From the NCBI GenBank assembly GCA_027485365.1, contig JAIXRD010000104.1, positions 1-13,052 on the forward strand: 13,052 bases of DNA, written 5' to 3'. Both the position numbers and the translations under genes were made by a program. The notes below the pieces were generated by a model. The model worked only from the letters and a program-made list of their open reading frames with translations. It did no database searches and was not told the origin of the DNA. Shown here one piece after another: positions 1 through 7,602 of this stretch (within the stretch, counting starts at the first letter, position 1; each line of letters opens with the position of its first letter). This DNA comes from Cryomorphaceae bacterium. GTDB lineage: Bacteria > Bacteroidota > Bacteroidia > Flavobacteriales_D > Crocinitomicaceae.

Positions 1-660
1 ACACTGATTGCCAATAACTACGAAATTCTTCCAGTACTCCAAGAATTGTTCACCAGTCAGCATTTTTACGATGTGGCTTTACGTGGCAGCATTATTCGGA
101 GCCCCTTAGAGACAGTTTTTAGCATGTTGAATTCTACAGAAACTCAAATCAACGTAAATTTAGCAACAGATTATAACATCTACCTAAACATCTATTACGC
201 TGCTGCGAACATGGGCCTTGATTTTATGAATCCCACAAGTGTGGCAGGATGGGAGGCATACTATTTAGCTCCCGCATTTTCTAGGCTATGGATTAATTCC
301 ACCACCATTAAATTTCGTTTTGACATTGCCACAGGGCTCTTTATTTTCGGTATTCCAATTAACGGTTATACCTTGAAAGTGGATACCATTCCATTTCTAA
401 ATAATTTGAGTTTACCCTCGAGTGCCATTTCTGTTATTGATGACATCTGTGAGTTGTTTATTTCTAAACCGGTGGATCCAGCAACCCATGCAGATTTGGT
501 TAATATATTAACAAATAATCTTCCAACGTTCGAATGGACGTTGCAATACAACGAGTATTTAAACAATCCGAATAACCCGACCTTTGTAGACCCTGTGAGA
601 TATCGCGTACAATTGGTGCTCGATCGAGTTTTTAAAATGCCTCAATATCAAATGATATAA
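1..660 (+). CDS. DUF1800 family protein, C-terminal part (5' end outside window)
   Basis: The frame is open from base 1 to a TAA at 658-660, so only the last 219 residues are visible and the true start lies upstream; a TTG at 46 is internal, not a start. The fragment has the usual DUF1800 C-terminal layout. A 'LFTSQHFYD' segment (about visible residues 16-24) leads into an 'IRSPLE' stretch, then a 'NPTSVAGWEAYY' segment resembling the NPPNVKGW-like motif of the family. It ends with 'RVQLVLDRVFKMPQYQ', the typical family terminus. DUF1800 proteins are exported, of unknown biochemical role, and almost always encoded just before a DUF1501 gene, as here: the next gene starts 10 bases downstream, implying one operon. 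No T9SS tail is present on this partner. The family call is confident; the function is unknown. Confidence 0.88.
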   Translation, partial: TLIANNYEILPVLQELFTSQHFYDVALRGSIIRSPLETVFSMLNSTETQINVNLATDYNIYLNIYYAAANMGLDFMNPTSVAGWEAYYLAPAFSRLWINSTTIKFRFDIATGLFIFGIPINGYTLKVDTIPFLNNLSLPSSAISVIDDICELFISKPVDPATHADLVNILTNNLPTFEWTLQYNEYLNNPNNPTFVDPVRYRVQLVLDRVFKMPQYQMI

Positions 661-670
661 TGCGAATCCT

Positions 671-2221
671 ATGAAAAGAAGACAGTTTATTAAAAATGTA
701 GCGTTAACATCTGCAAGTTTACCCTTCGTTTCGAATGGTTTTGGAATGCAGGCCTTGAGTCAAAAGCTCTTTAATTTTTCTACCGGTGCTGAAGATCGGG
801 TATTGGTAATGATACGCTTAAATGGAGGTAATGATGGATTGAATACCGTTATCCCGTTGGATCAATATGCTAACTTAATGATTCATCGACCTGAAATCAT
901 CATTCCTCAGAATCAAATTTTGTCGGTAACTCCCGAAGTTGGATTTCATCCCCAAATGCAAGGAATGAAAGGACTCTTTGATCAAGGAAAATTGAGTGTA
1001 GTTCAAAATGTGGGCTACCCTGAACAAAATAGATCCCACTTTCGATCCATGGATATTTGGACCTCAGGATCGCTTGATGTGAGTGAAACGAGGGGTTGGT
1101 TGGGACGTTATTTTGATTCCTATAATCCAAATTATCCTGCAGGATATCCAAATGTAACGTATCCGGATCCGTTTGCAATCAGCATGGGGTCGGAGGTTAC
1201 CGCAACATGTCAGGGAATAGCTGCTAATTTTTCTCATGCAGTTTCTAATCCAAACAATGCCGTGAATTTATATCAGGGAGGGTTTGTAAATGATGGCTCA
1301 TATTATGGTGAACATGTAGAGTTTGTTGGGACAATCATCGAACAAACCAATAGCTTCGGACAGGTGATTCATGCAGCGGCTCAAGCGGGAAGTAGCTTAT
1401 CGGCCATGTACGACCCATCAAATAATTTGGCGACGCAGTTGAAATATGTAGCTCAAATGATTTCTGGGGGATTGAAAACTAAAGTTTATGTGTTATCACT
1501 TGGAGGTTTTGATACTCATGATAACCAGGCAGATGCAACTAATTTGTTAGCTGGAACACATCGCGGATTGCTGAAAACGGTTTCTGATGCCATCGCGGCA
1601 TTTCAAGACGATCTTCAATTACTCGGACTAGAGCAACGTGTAGTTGGAATGACATTTTCAGAATTTGGTCGTCAAATTGAGGCCAATGCGAGTTTAGGAA
1701 CGGATCACGGAGATGCTGCACCGTTATTTTTGTTTGGAACATGCATTCAATCCGGTATTATCGGACCAAATCCAACGATTGCTAGCTCCTTGCCTGATCA
1801 GGCGGGTATTGCTATGCAAATTGATTTTAGGGATGTGTACGCATCGATTTTACGTGATTGGTTTCAGGTGCCAACCAATGAGGTACAACAGTTGTTCGCT
1901 CACCAGGTCCAGTTCTATTCCTTGGCAGGAACGTGTAATGTAAGTTTGGAAGAGCAAGCACTGGCTAATGGCTCCATGCTCGTTTATCCAAATCCAACGC
2001 CAAGCAGTATTCATGTGAAGGTGAATTTGGAGGAGGGGAGAACGATGGGAGAACTTCGTGATGCGAATGGAGCTACCGTTAAAACGTATTTCGATCAGAA
2101 TTACTCCAGTGGGCTTCACACCATATTCTGTGATATGGAAGGTTTAGCCTCCGGTACGTATTTCTTAGTTATTCGGAATAATGAAAAAACCTTATTGGAA
2201 AAGGTCGTAAAAATGAAGTAA
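671..2221 (+). CDS. DUF1501 family exported protein with Tat-like signal and T9SS type A sorting domain
   Basis: This 516-residue protein belongs to DUF1501, a family related to the alkaline phosphatase/sulfatase fold whose activity is not established. The N-terminus 'MKRRQFIKN' fits a twin-arginine signal (R3-R4, F6, K8), followed by a hydrophobic stretch to about residue 30. Family motifs visible in order are NGGNDGLNTV (51-60), RSHF (121-124), GGFDTHDNQ (278-286), FSEFGRQ (329-335) and TDHGDAAP (344-351). The D and H residues of the last three are candidate metal ligands by analogy with the superfamily. From about 435 a T9SS type A domain follows: 'VYPNPTPSSIHV', then 'GLASGTYFLVI' and a basic end. 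The start ATG lies 10 bases after the DUF1800 stop, so the two are probably co-transcribed. Its TAA directly abuts the stop of the opposite-strand gene. A Tat signal with a T9SS tail is unusual. Confidence 0.92.
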   Translation: MKRRQFIKNVALTSASLPFVSNGFGMQALSQKLFNFSTGAEDRVLVMIRLNGGNDGLNTVIPLDQYANLMIHRPEIIIPQNQILSVTPEVGFHPQMQGMKGLFDQGKLSVVQNVGYPEQNRSHFRSMDIWTSGSLDVSETRGWLGRYFDSYNPNYPAGYPNVTYPDPFAISMGSEVTATCQGIAANFSHAVSNPNNAVNLYQGGFVNDGSYYGEHVEFVGTIIEQTNSFGQVIHAAAQAGSSLSAMYDPSNNLATQLKYVAQMISGGLKTKVYVLSLGGFDTHDNQADATNLLAGTHRGLLKTVSDAIAAFQDDLQLLGLEQRVVGMTFSEFGRQIEANASLGTDHGDAAPLFLFGTCIQSGIIGPNPTIASSLPDQAGIAMQIDFRDVYASILRDWFQVPTNEVQQLFAHQVQFYSLAGTCNVSLEEQALANGSMLVYPNPTPSSIHVKVNLEEGRTMGELRDANGATVKTYFDQNYSSGLHTIFCDMEGLASGTYFLVIRNNEKTLLEKVVKMK

Positions 2222-4723
2222 CTATCGAAGTAAGTTAAGGGTTCCCGTAATCTGTTGTTTTTCGGTATTCGTTTTGGTGGCAAAGGTGATTTCCCAAGTA
2301 TATATTCCTTCCTGTGCATGGAAATCCTTTCCATAAACGCCATCCCATCCAGTTTCTTCATTGAATGATTCCCAAATTAATTCCCCCCATCGATTGAAAA
2401 TACTGAGGTGGTAGTCATACGGATCAAATCCGCTGGTAAAGATCGGTTTCCATTGCTGGTTGAATTGGTCTTGATCTGGGGTAAAGGTATTCGGTACATA
2501 GTAAATTAACGGTTCTTGATACCCGATAAATTGGGTGAGTGAATCGATGCAACCTGAGGGCGAACTTGCAATGAGCGTTACAAAATAACCGCCTGTGGTA
2601 TTGGTGTAAGTATGCGTTCCTTCCGGCTGATTGCTGCTGTTTCCATCCCCGTATAGCCATACATAGGAGCTTGCTCCTTGTGTACCATTGTTAAAACTAA
2701 CCAATTCTGATGGTGACGTAAATTCTCCCGGGACAAACGAAAATCCAACTACAGGAGTCCCTTCTACACACAAATAATCACTCAGTAGAGCCGAGGCCGC
2801 GCAACCGCTGATGTCCACTTGTAATTCCACATCATAACATCCAACATTCGGTATGTTGTATGAAACAGTCGCAGTATTTCCTGCTTGTTGACCATTGATT
2901 TGCCAAAGGTAGGTAGCCCCATTCACTGCAGGAGTGGTTAATGTACCTTGTAATGGAGAACAACCCAGTAAATTATCTGCACTAAAGGAAACCCCGGGGT
3001 TATCTGAGATTTGTACAGTAAGCGAAGCTGAATCAGCACATTGTCCCGGTGTGGGATTGAATGTATAATTAAAACTTCCGAGTTGTTGTGTGTTAACGGC
3101 CAATGGGTTCCATACCCCTTGAATTGCATTCGTTGAACTCGCTGGAAGCATTGGTGCTGGAATTAATCCTAAGCAGTATGGCCCCATGGCATTGAAATTT
3201 GGCTCAACCAAGGGCGTAACGGTTAGAATGCAAGAGTCAGAATCCTGACAGCCATTTAAGTTGGCATTCACCACGTAGGTAATATTTTGCGCACTGTTAC
3301 TCGTATTATTGATAATTTGATTGATGCTTCCGCCAGCACCAGGGTTCGCACCTGTCAGGTTGGGGTTTGCGGATGGGGTGTAGCTAAAGGTAGCTCCCGC
3401 TGGTGATGAGGTAATGTTTTGGATGAAATTAGCTCCGCTGCAAATCGTGTCAACGGCAGCAATAATTACTTGAACCGGTGGGTTCACGGTTACATTGACA
3501 AAATCCAAGGATTGACAACCCGTATTGTCGAGACCATTTAAGATGGCAACATAAGTGCCCGCATTGGGATAGGTTATGGTGTGTGATCCCACACCAACAG
3601 CTGAACTTGGTGAAGCATTTGGTGTAAAATTCCAGTTGTATATTGCGCAATTTTGTGAACTTGTCCCATTAAATACTACCGAATCTCCTGTACAAATAGT
3701 TAAGTTGCTCGATGTGATTTGTGGTACAGGTCCAGCGAAGGTTCCTCCATTTGGATTGTTATTATTGAATGTTAAGGTAAAGCCTGTGTTTGCAGAGAAA
3801 TTATTTACGAGTAGGGCGTAACTTGTTCCCGGTGTCATGGTAATGCTTTGTATGTAGGCATTAAATCCTGCTTGGCACCCGGGCCATTCGTTCTGATCCA
3901 CTTCCGCTAAACTCATTCCAGTGGATCCCGTTGCATTGAGGCAAGAGCTCGAACAACAACGAACGGGGGTTCTCGCTCCGCACGGATTGCTTGTGTTCAG
4001 TTGATAAAAAATAAAGTCGATATCGTCCATTGGATTTACAGGGGTGATATCAAAGGTGAGTGGTCCTCCGGTTCCACAGGTCCAATAAAACCATGAAGAA
4101 TTGGATTCATCGGGTCCGGGCATGTCAAGGCAGGTACCTGGTTCGGGTTCATCGTTGTTTAATCCGCCCCCACCAAGGGTTCCTACACTCACAGGATTTT
4201 GGTTGCATAAAAAGGCAGCGCCACCGCAATCAGCACCGGGATTCGTTGTTGGAGTATAACTGTTGATGCAGAGCTCAAAGCTTCCTTCGTTTGCTTGAGG
4301 AGTTGAAACACGTATATAATAGGTGTTACCTGGGACTAGTGCCCCTTCATAAATTTGAGAAGTACCAAAACCCGGAGTTCCATTTGAACAATTTAGTTCA
4401 TTCATTAAGCCCCCGCAGATTCCATCATATAGGGCAATTCTAGGTTGAGACATGGTTCCGCCACCGCCAATTCCACTTGCCGAAATCAATACATCCGTCC
4501 CCAGTGCGGTAAATGAAAACCAAACGTCCTCTGTGGCATTCGCGGGCCAACACGTTGGTAATCCATAGGTTCCAGGGGTTGATCCTACGTTTGTGAAAAC
4601 CCCATTCCCTGAGCAATAATTTTGCACATTATTTATTGGTGTAGCGGTACCACAATCGTCTCCCTGTGCCCAAAATGACCACGGTAAAACTAGAAAACAG
4701 ATAAATCGAAGTAGTTTAAGCAT
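2222..4723 (-). CDS. Large secreted PKD-domain surface protein with T9SS type B (gliding CHU) C-terminal domain
   Basis: This 833-residue protein starts with a Sec signal peptide (hydrophobic 4-19, cleavage likely after 'FWAQ', residue 20). Residues about 21-157 form a beta-sandwich resembling those of bacterial pre-peptidase C-terminal domains. A second, cysteine-rich module follows at about 163-325, including CCSSSC at 256-261. Several PKD/Ig-like repeats cover about 333-735; the last has the canonical-type 'WLYGDGNSS' strand near 689-697. The C-terminus (about 738-833) contains 'YVPNTFTPDQDQFNQ', 'IFNRWGELIWES' and 'GWDGVYGKD', diagnostic of the type B/CHU_C sorting domain, which directs T9SS export. 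It is probably an adhesin or surface-layer type protein; no catalytic motif was seen. The start is the ATG at 4721-4723, 53 bases after the M1 peptidase gene on the same strand, so it may be the operon's third gene or have its own promoter. Functional role is inferred only. Confidence 0.92.
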   Translation of the reverse strand: MLKLLRFICFLVLPWSFWAQGDDCGTATPINNVQNYCSGNGVFTNVGSTPGTYGLPTCWPANATEDVWFSFTALGTDVLISASGIGGGGTMSQPRIALYDGICGGLMNELNCSNGTPGFGTSQIYEGALVPGNTYYIRVSTPQANEGSFELCINSYTPTTNPGADCGGAAFLCNQNPVSVGTLGGGGLNNDEPEPGTCLDMPGPDESNSSWFYWTCGTGGPLTFDITPVNPMDDIDFIFYQLNTSNPCGARTPVRCCSSSCLNATGSTGMSLAEVDQNEWPGCQAGFNAYIQSITMTPGTSYALLVNNFSANTGFTLTFNNNNPNGGTFAGPVPQITSSNLTICTGDSVVFNGTSSQNCAIYNWNFTPNASPSSAVGVGSHTITYPNAGTYVAILNGLDNTGCQSLDFVNVTVNPPVQVIIAAVDTICSGANFIQNITSSPAGATFSYTPSANPNLTGANPGAGGSINQIINNTSNSAQNITYVVNANLNGCQDSDSCILTVTPLVEPNFNAMGPYCLGLIPAPMLPASSTNAIQGVWNPLAVNTQQLGSFNYTFNPTPGQCADSASLTVQISDNPGVSFSADNLLGCSPLQGTLTTPAVNGATYLWQINGQQAGNTATVSYNIPNVGCYDVELQVDISGCAASALLSDYLCVEGTPVVGFSFVPGEFTSPSELVSFNNGTQGASSYVWLYGDGNSSNQPEGTHTYTNTTGGYFVTLIASSPSGCIDSLTQFIGYQEPLIYYVPNTFTPDQDQFNQQWKPIFTSGFDPYDYHLSIFNRWGELIWESFNEETGWDGVYGKDFHAQEGIYTWEITFATKTNTEKQQITGTLNLLR

Positions 4724-4734
4724 CGGTTAGGTAG

Positions 4735-4755
4735 ACGAAATTTAATCAATTTCGT
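4735..4755. repeat. Perfect 8-bp inverted repeat in the leader of the PKD surface-protein gene
   Basis: The arms ACGAAATT (4735-4742) and AATTTCGT (4748-4755) are exact reverse complements around a 5-base loop. The element sits 11 bases before the ATG at 4723, in the 53-base gap after the M1 peptidase stop. Being AT-rich, with no T-run after it in either direction, it is not a convincing terminator. It could be an operator or a leader hairpin. On the minus strand it also contains TAAATTTC, one base off the TAnnTTTG promoter element. Confidence 0.45.
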
Positions 4756-4776
4756 TGGCTTTCAGTGAATTACAAG

Positions 4777-7071
4777 TTAATTTTTAATTGCGTCCACACG
4801 CTTTTGCCGCTGCATTGGATTTTCCTTTGGTTGATTTTGCTTAAATAATTGATACCTAGAAGGTTGAATTTCTGTAGGCCAAGCATTGTTATTGAGATCA
4901 ACATCAGCAGTTTCAAGGAATGGGTCCAAGCGAATCTCTTTCACTTCTTTATCAAAAATAAACACCTTCGATACCTTATCTTCATATTGGCGCCATATTT
5001 CAACAGGTATATGTATAACCTCGGTGCTGTCATCCGTAAAGGTGAATCTTAGTATAAGTGGCATTACTAAGCCACCTACATTTTCAAAATGGACTTCATA
5101 GAAATGTTTTCCAGCATTGAGTAGGGCTAAATCCTTTTCGTTGGTTTTCTCCTTAAACGCTTCGTATTCCTTTTTATCGAGTGCATCAACTAAATAAATA
5201 TTACGTTTTGCATAATAATCATCGATTAAAGAATCCTGCTCGTTGATGGTTTCTTTGATGGCGGTTTCATTTCTCGTAACCCCAATGTGAATGTCTTTAT
5301 TGTCGTTTTGTTCCTTCAAGAAGCCTTTTTCAAGCGTAGGATTTTGACTGTTTAATTGAAACCATTTCACATCCTTAATGGCAATGTCAACCGGTTCGGT
5401 GCCATAGAACCATCCCCTCCAAAACCAATCTAAATCAACTGCAGAGGCATCTTCCATGCTTCTGAAAAAATCGGCAGGGCTTGGATGTTTGAATTTCCAT
5501 CGTTCACAATAAGTTTTAAAGGCGTAATCAAATAACTCTCGTCCCATGATGGTTTCACGAAGAATGTTTAACCCTGTCGCTGGTTTTCCATACGCATTGT
5601 TACCGAATTGAAAAATGGATTCTGAATTAGTCATGATGGGAGAAATGAATTTTTGATCTCCTCGCATGTAATCTGCAATTAGGTGTGCTGGTCCTCTTCT
5701 GGAAGGATATCCTCTTTCCCATTCTTGTTCCGTTAAATACTGAACAAAGGTGTTTAATCCTTCATCCATCCATGTCCATTGGCGTTCATCGGAATTGATG
5801 ATCATTGGAAAAAAGTTGTGTCCTACCTCATGGATAATAACGCCCCACATACCATATTTTTCCCCTTCCGAATAGGTGCCGTCTTCTTCTGGTCTGCCTC
5901 CGTTAAAGCAGATCATCGGGTATTCCATTCCGATCCATTTGGAATGAACCGAAATAGCTACAGGGTACGGATAATCAACAGTATACTTTGAGTAGGTTTT
6001 TATCGTGTGTGCTACGAGTTTAGTGCTGTATCGTTCCCAAAGTGGGTTTCCTTCTTTCGGATAAAACGACATGCAAAGAATGTTTTTTCCGCCTACCGTA
6101 ACGTTTTGCGCATCCCAAATGAATTTGCGCGAACTGGCAAAGGCGAAATCGCGTACGTTCGTCGCTTTAAATCGCCACGTTTTGTTGTTTGATTTCTTTT
6201 CTTTTTCTGCAGCTTCTGCTTCTGCTTGTGTGACAATTAGCACGGGTGTATTCGCTTTTTTTGCTTGTTCCATGCGTTTTCTTTGCGTTGCGGTAAGCAC
6301 ATCCGCTCCGTTTTGAAGTTCTCCCGTAGCAGCAATGATATGATCTGAAGGCACCGTGATACTTACGTCATAATTACCAAAAGGCAAGGTAAACTCACCT
6401 CGACCAAGAAACTGTTTGTTTTGCCAACCAGTTACGTCGCTGTAAACACACATGCGCGGAAAGAACTGAGCCAGCGTGTACAAATAGTTTTTATCTTTTT
6501 CAAAGTATTCGTAGCCTGATCGACCACCCACCGCCATGCGGTCATTGATGTTATACCACCATTTTACGGTGAAACTAATGCTGCTTTTTGGTGCAAGTGG
6601 CGTTGCTAAATCTATGCGCAACATGGTTTTATTGATGAAATAGCTCATGGGTTGACCCGAAGTGGAAGAGATACTCTCCACTTTAAATCCTCCATCGTAA
6701 TGGAAAAAGCGTTTTTGGATGTCGCCTATGGATTTAAAATCTTCCATTTTTTCTACCTCAATCAGCTTGGTGTCTGAATGCTCATCATAGATGTTTTGGT
6801 CTAATTGAAGCCATAAATAGGGGAGGGCATCCGGTGAATTGTTGGTGTATGTAATGGTTTCGGTCCCGCTTAATTTCTGCTTATCATCATCCAATACCAA
6901 ATTCATTTTATAGTCTGCTTGCTGTTGAAAATAGGCATGACCCGGAGCGCCAGCCGCATTTCTGTATTCGTTCGGCGTTGGGAGTTCCATATCAAGTTGA
7001 GCAAACTTTTTTTGAGCAAATGATGTGGAGGCAATAGCAATAGATAAAAGGCAAAGTATAGGTTTCATCAT
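4777..7071 (-). CDS. M1 family (gluzincin) zinc metallopeptidase, exported
   Basis: This 764-residue protein begins with a Sec signal peptide ending near 'STSFAQ' (residue 20). An N-terminal beta-saddle domain (about 50-260) precedes the catalytic domain. The zinc motif HEVGH is at 414-418, followed 18 residues later by the third ligand E437 in 'WMDEGLNTF', the classic HEXXH-x18-E arrangement. The substrate-binding GAMEN equivalent is 'GMEYP' (381-385), a common Bacteroidota variant, and Y494 in 'NAYGKPATG' is the likely transition-state tyrosine. A charged, alanine/lysine/glutamate-rich insertion lies at about 262-298. The protein probably removes N-terminal residues from peptides in the periplasm or at the surface; no T9SS tail is present. 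Its ATG overlaps the upstream DUF6702 stop by 4 bases (ATGA at 7071-7068), implying translational coupling. The substrate is unknown. Confidence 0.93.
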   Translation of the reverse strand: MMKPILCLLSIAIASTSFAQKKFAQLDMELPTPNEYRNAAGAPGHAYFQQQADYKMNLVLDDDKQKLSGTETITYTNNSPDALPYLWLQLDQNIYDEHSDTKLIEVEKMEDFKSIGDIQKRFFHYDGGFKVESISSTSGQPMSYFINKTMLRIDLATPLAPKSSISFTVKWWYNINDRMAVGGRSGYEYFEKDKNYLYTLAQFFPRMCVYSDVTGWQNKQFLGRGEFTLPFGNYDVSITVPSDHIIAATGELQNGADVLTATQRKRMEQAKKANTPVLIVTQAEAEAAEKEKKSNNKTWRFKATNVRDFAFASSRKFIWDAQNVTVGGKNILCMSFYPKEGNPLWERYSTKLVAHTIKTYSKYTVDYPYPVAISVHSKWIGMEYPMICFNGGRPEEDGTYSEGEKYGMWGVIIHEVGHNFFPMIINSDERQWTWMDEGLNTFVQYLTEQEWERGYPSRRGPAHLIADYMRGDQKFISPIMTNSESIFQFGNNAYGKPATGLNILRETIMGRELFDYAFKTYCERWKFKHPSPADFFRSMEDASAVDLDWFWRGWFYGTEPVDIAIKDVKWFQLNSQNPTLEKGFLKEQNDNKDIHIGVTRNETAIKETINEQDSLIDDYYAKRNIYLVDALDKKEYEAFKEKTNEKDLALLNAGKHFYEVHFENVGGLVMPLILRFTFTDDSTEVIHIPVEIWRQYEDKVSKVFIFDKEVKEIRLDPFLETADVDLNNNAWPTEIQPSRYQLFKQNQPKENPMQRQKRVDAIKN

Positions 7072-7574
7072 GGGGTTACGGGGATTTCTTTAGTGTAATC
7101 AGTAGCAAGGTAGGAAAGGGTATGATGCCTACCTTTTTTTAAGTAATCTAATTTGTTTTGTTGATCAGGAAAATAATTGGTGAGTAGCGGGAAGGCAAAA
7201 GTAAGGTTGCCGGGTTCGGCGATTACCTCCGAAGATAAATAGAAGTTAAGGTCACCGTTTATATCAAGCTCATGCCCATCCACTTTGAAGTAAACTGCTT
7301 GGTTATTCTGATACAGCGTAAATCCGGCACAGACCATGAGTTCTAATTCCGTTCGCAAACTATCGGTCTTAAGGATGTGGTCCATGCTTAATGTTTTGCC
7401 ATGTTTCTTTGAAAGAATATACGCTAAATCATGCGCAGTAACCTTAAGTGTTGCTTGGAACTGTTGCTCTGATGGATAATACTCTAATTCGATAAAGGCA
7501 AGGTGGTACTCATGTGCTTGGCTCGTTCCAAATATGGAAAGCAGTACGAAGAAGAGTAGGGCCTTTAATTTCAT
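7068..7574 (-). CDS. DUF6702-like exported protein
   Basis: This 168-residue protein has a clear Sec signal peptide, with hydrophobic residues 5-17 and probable cleavage after 'SQA' (residue 20). The mature part begins 'HEYHLAFIELEYYPSEQQFQ' and continues with 'VTAHDLAYILSKKHG'. This H-x-x-H plus alternating-strand start followed by a '(D/H)DLE/A' helix resembles DUF6702, a Bacteroidota family of small periplasmic beta-rich proteins. No enzyme motif is visible. It is the first gene of a minus-strand unit, and its TGA overlaps the M1 peptidase ATG. The partnership suggests it helps the peptidase or shares its envelope setting, but that is inference. Its promoter lies in the 28-base gap shared with the divergent lipoprotein gene. 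Family assignment is by pattern recollection, so moderately sure. Confidence 0.75.
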   Translation of the reverse strand: MKLKALLFFVLLSIFGTSQAHEYHLAFIELEYYPSEQQFQATLKVTAHDLAYILSKKHGKTLSMDHILKTDSLRTELELMVCAGFTLYQNNQAVYFKVDGHELDINGDLNFYLSSEVIAEPGNLTFAFPLLTNYFPDQQNKLDYLKKGRHHTLSYLATDYTKEIPVTP

Positions 7575-7580
7575 GGGCTT

Positions 7581-7588
7581 TAAAATTA
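7581..7588 (-). promoter_or_regulatory. Candidate Bacteroidota -7 element for the DUF6702-M1 unit
   Basis: On the minus strand the bases read TAATTTTA, matching TAnnTTTG except for the last base. A TTG (complement of CAA at 7609-7611) sits exactly 20 bases upstream, a fitting -33 spacing. Only 6 bases separate the element from the ATG at 7574, so the mRNA would have little or no leader. Confidence 0.5.
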
Positions 7589-7589
7589 C

Positions 7590-7597
7590 TATATTTG
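7590..7597 (+). promoter_or_regulatory. Candidate -7 element (TAnnTTTG) for the YiiX-like lipoprotein gene
   Basis: TATATTTG is an exact match to the Bacteroidota consensus and lies 5 bases before the ATG at 7603. It is one base away from the opposing minus-strand element. A clean -33 TTG at the expected distance is not seen; only T-rich sequence is present there. It supports 7603 as the start rather than an upstream ATG at 7534. Confidence 0.55.
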
Positions 7598-7602
7598 ACC
7601 CA

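Noticed and set aside
2116..2361. Minus-strand open frame of 81 codons spanning the junction of the two convergent genes
   Set aside because: It overlaps two well-supported genes in other frames, has no family features and no start signal.
3576..4266. Plus-strand open frames (3576-3821 and 4060-4266) opposite the PKD surface-protein gene
   Set aside because: They are shadows of a long, domain-supported gene, and their translations show no signal or motif.
6200..6230. Short GCTTCT-like repetition in the M1 peptidase gene
   Set aside because: It encodes the Ala/Glu/Lys-rich insertion of the peptidase and only reflects repeated Ala-Glu codons, not an independent repeat array.
7534..7602. Upstream in-frame ATG that would add 23 residues to the YiiX-like protein
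   Set aside because: It lies inside the divergent DUF6702 gene, upstream of an exact TAnnTTTG element, and would put 23 residues ahead of a clear lipoprotein signal.
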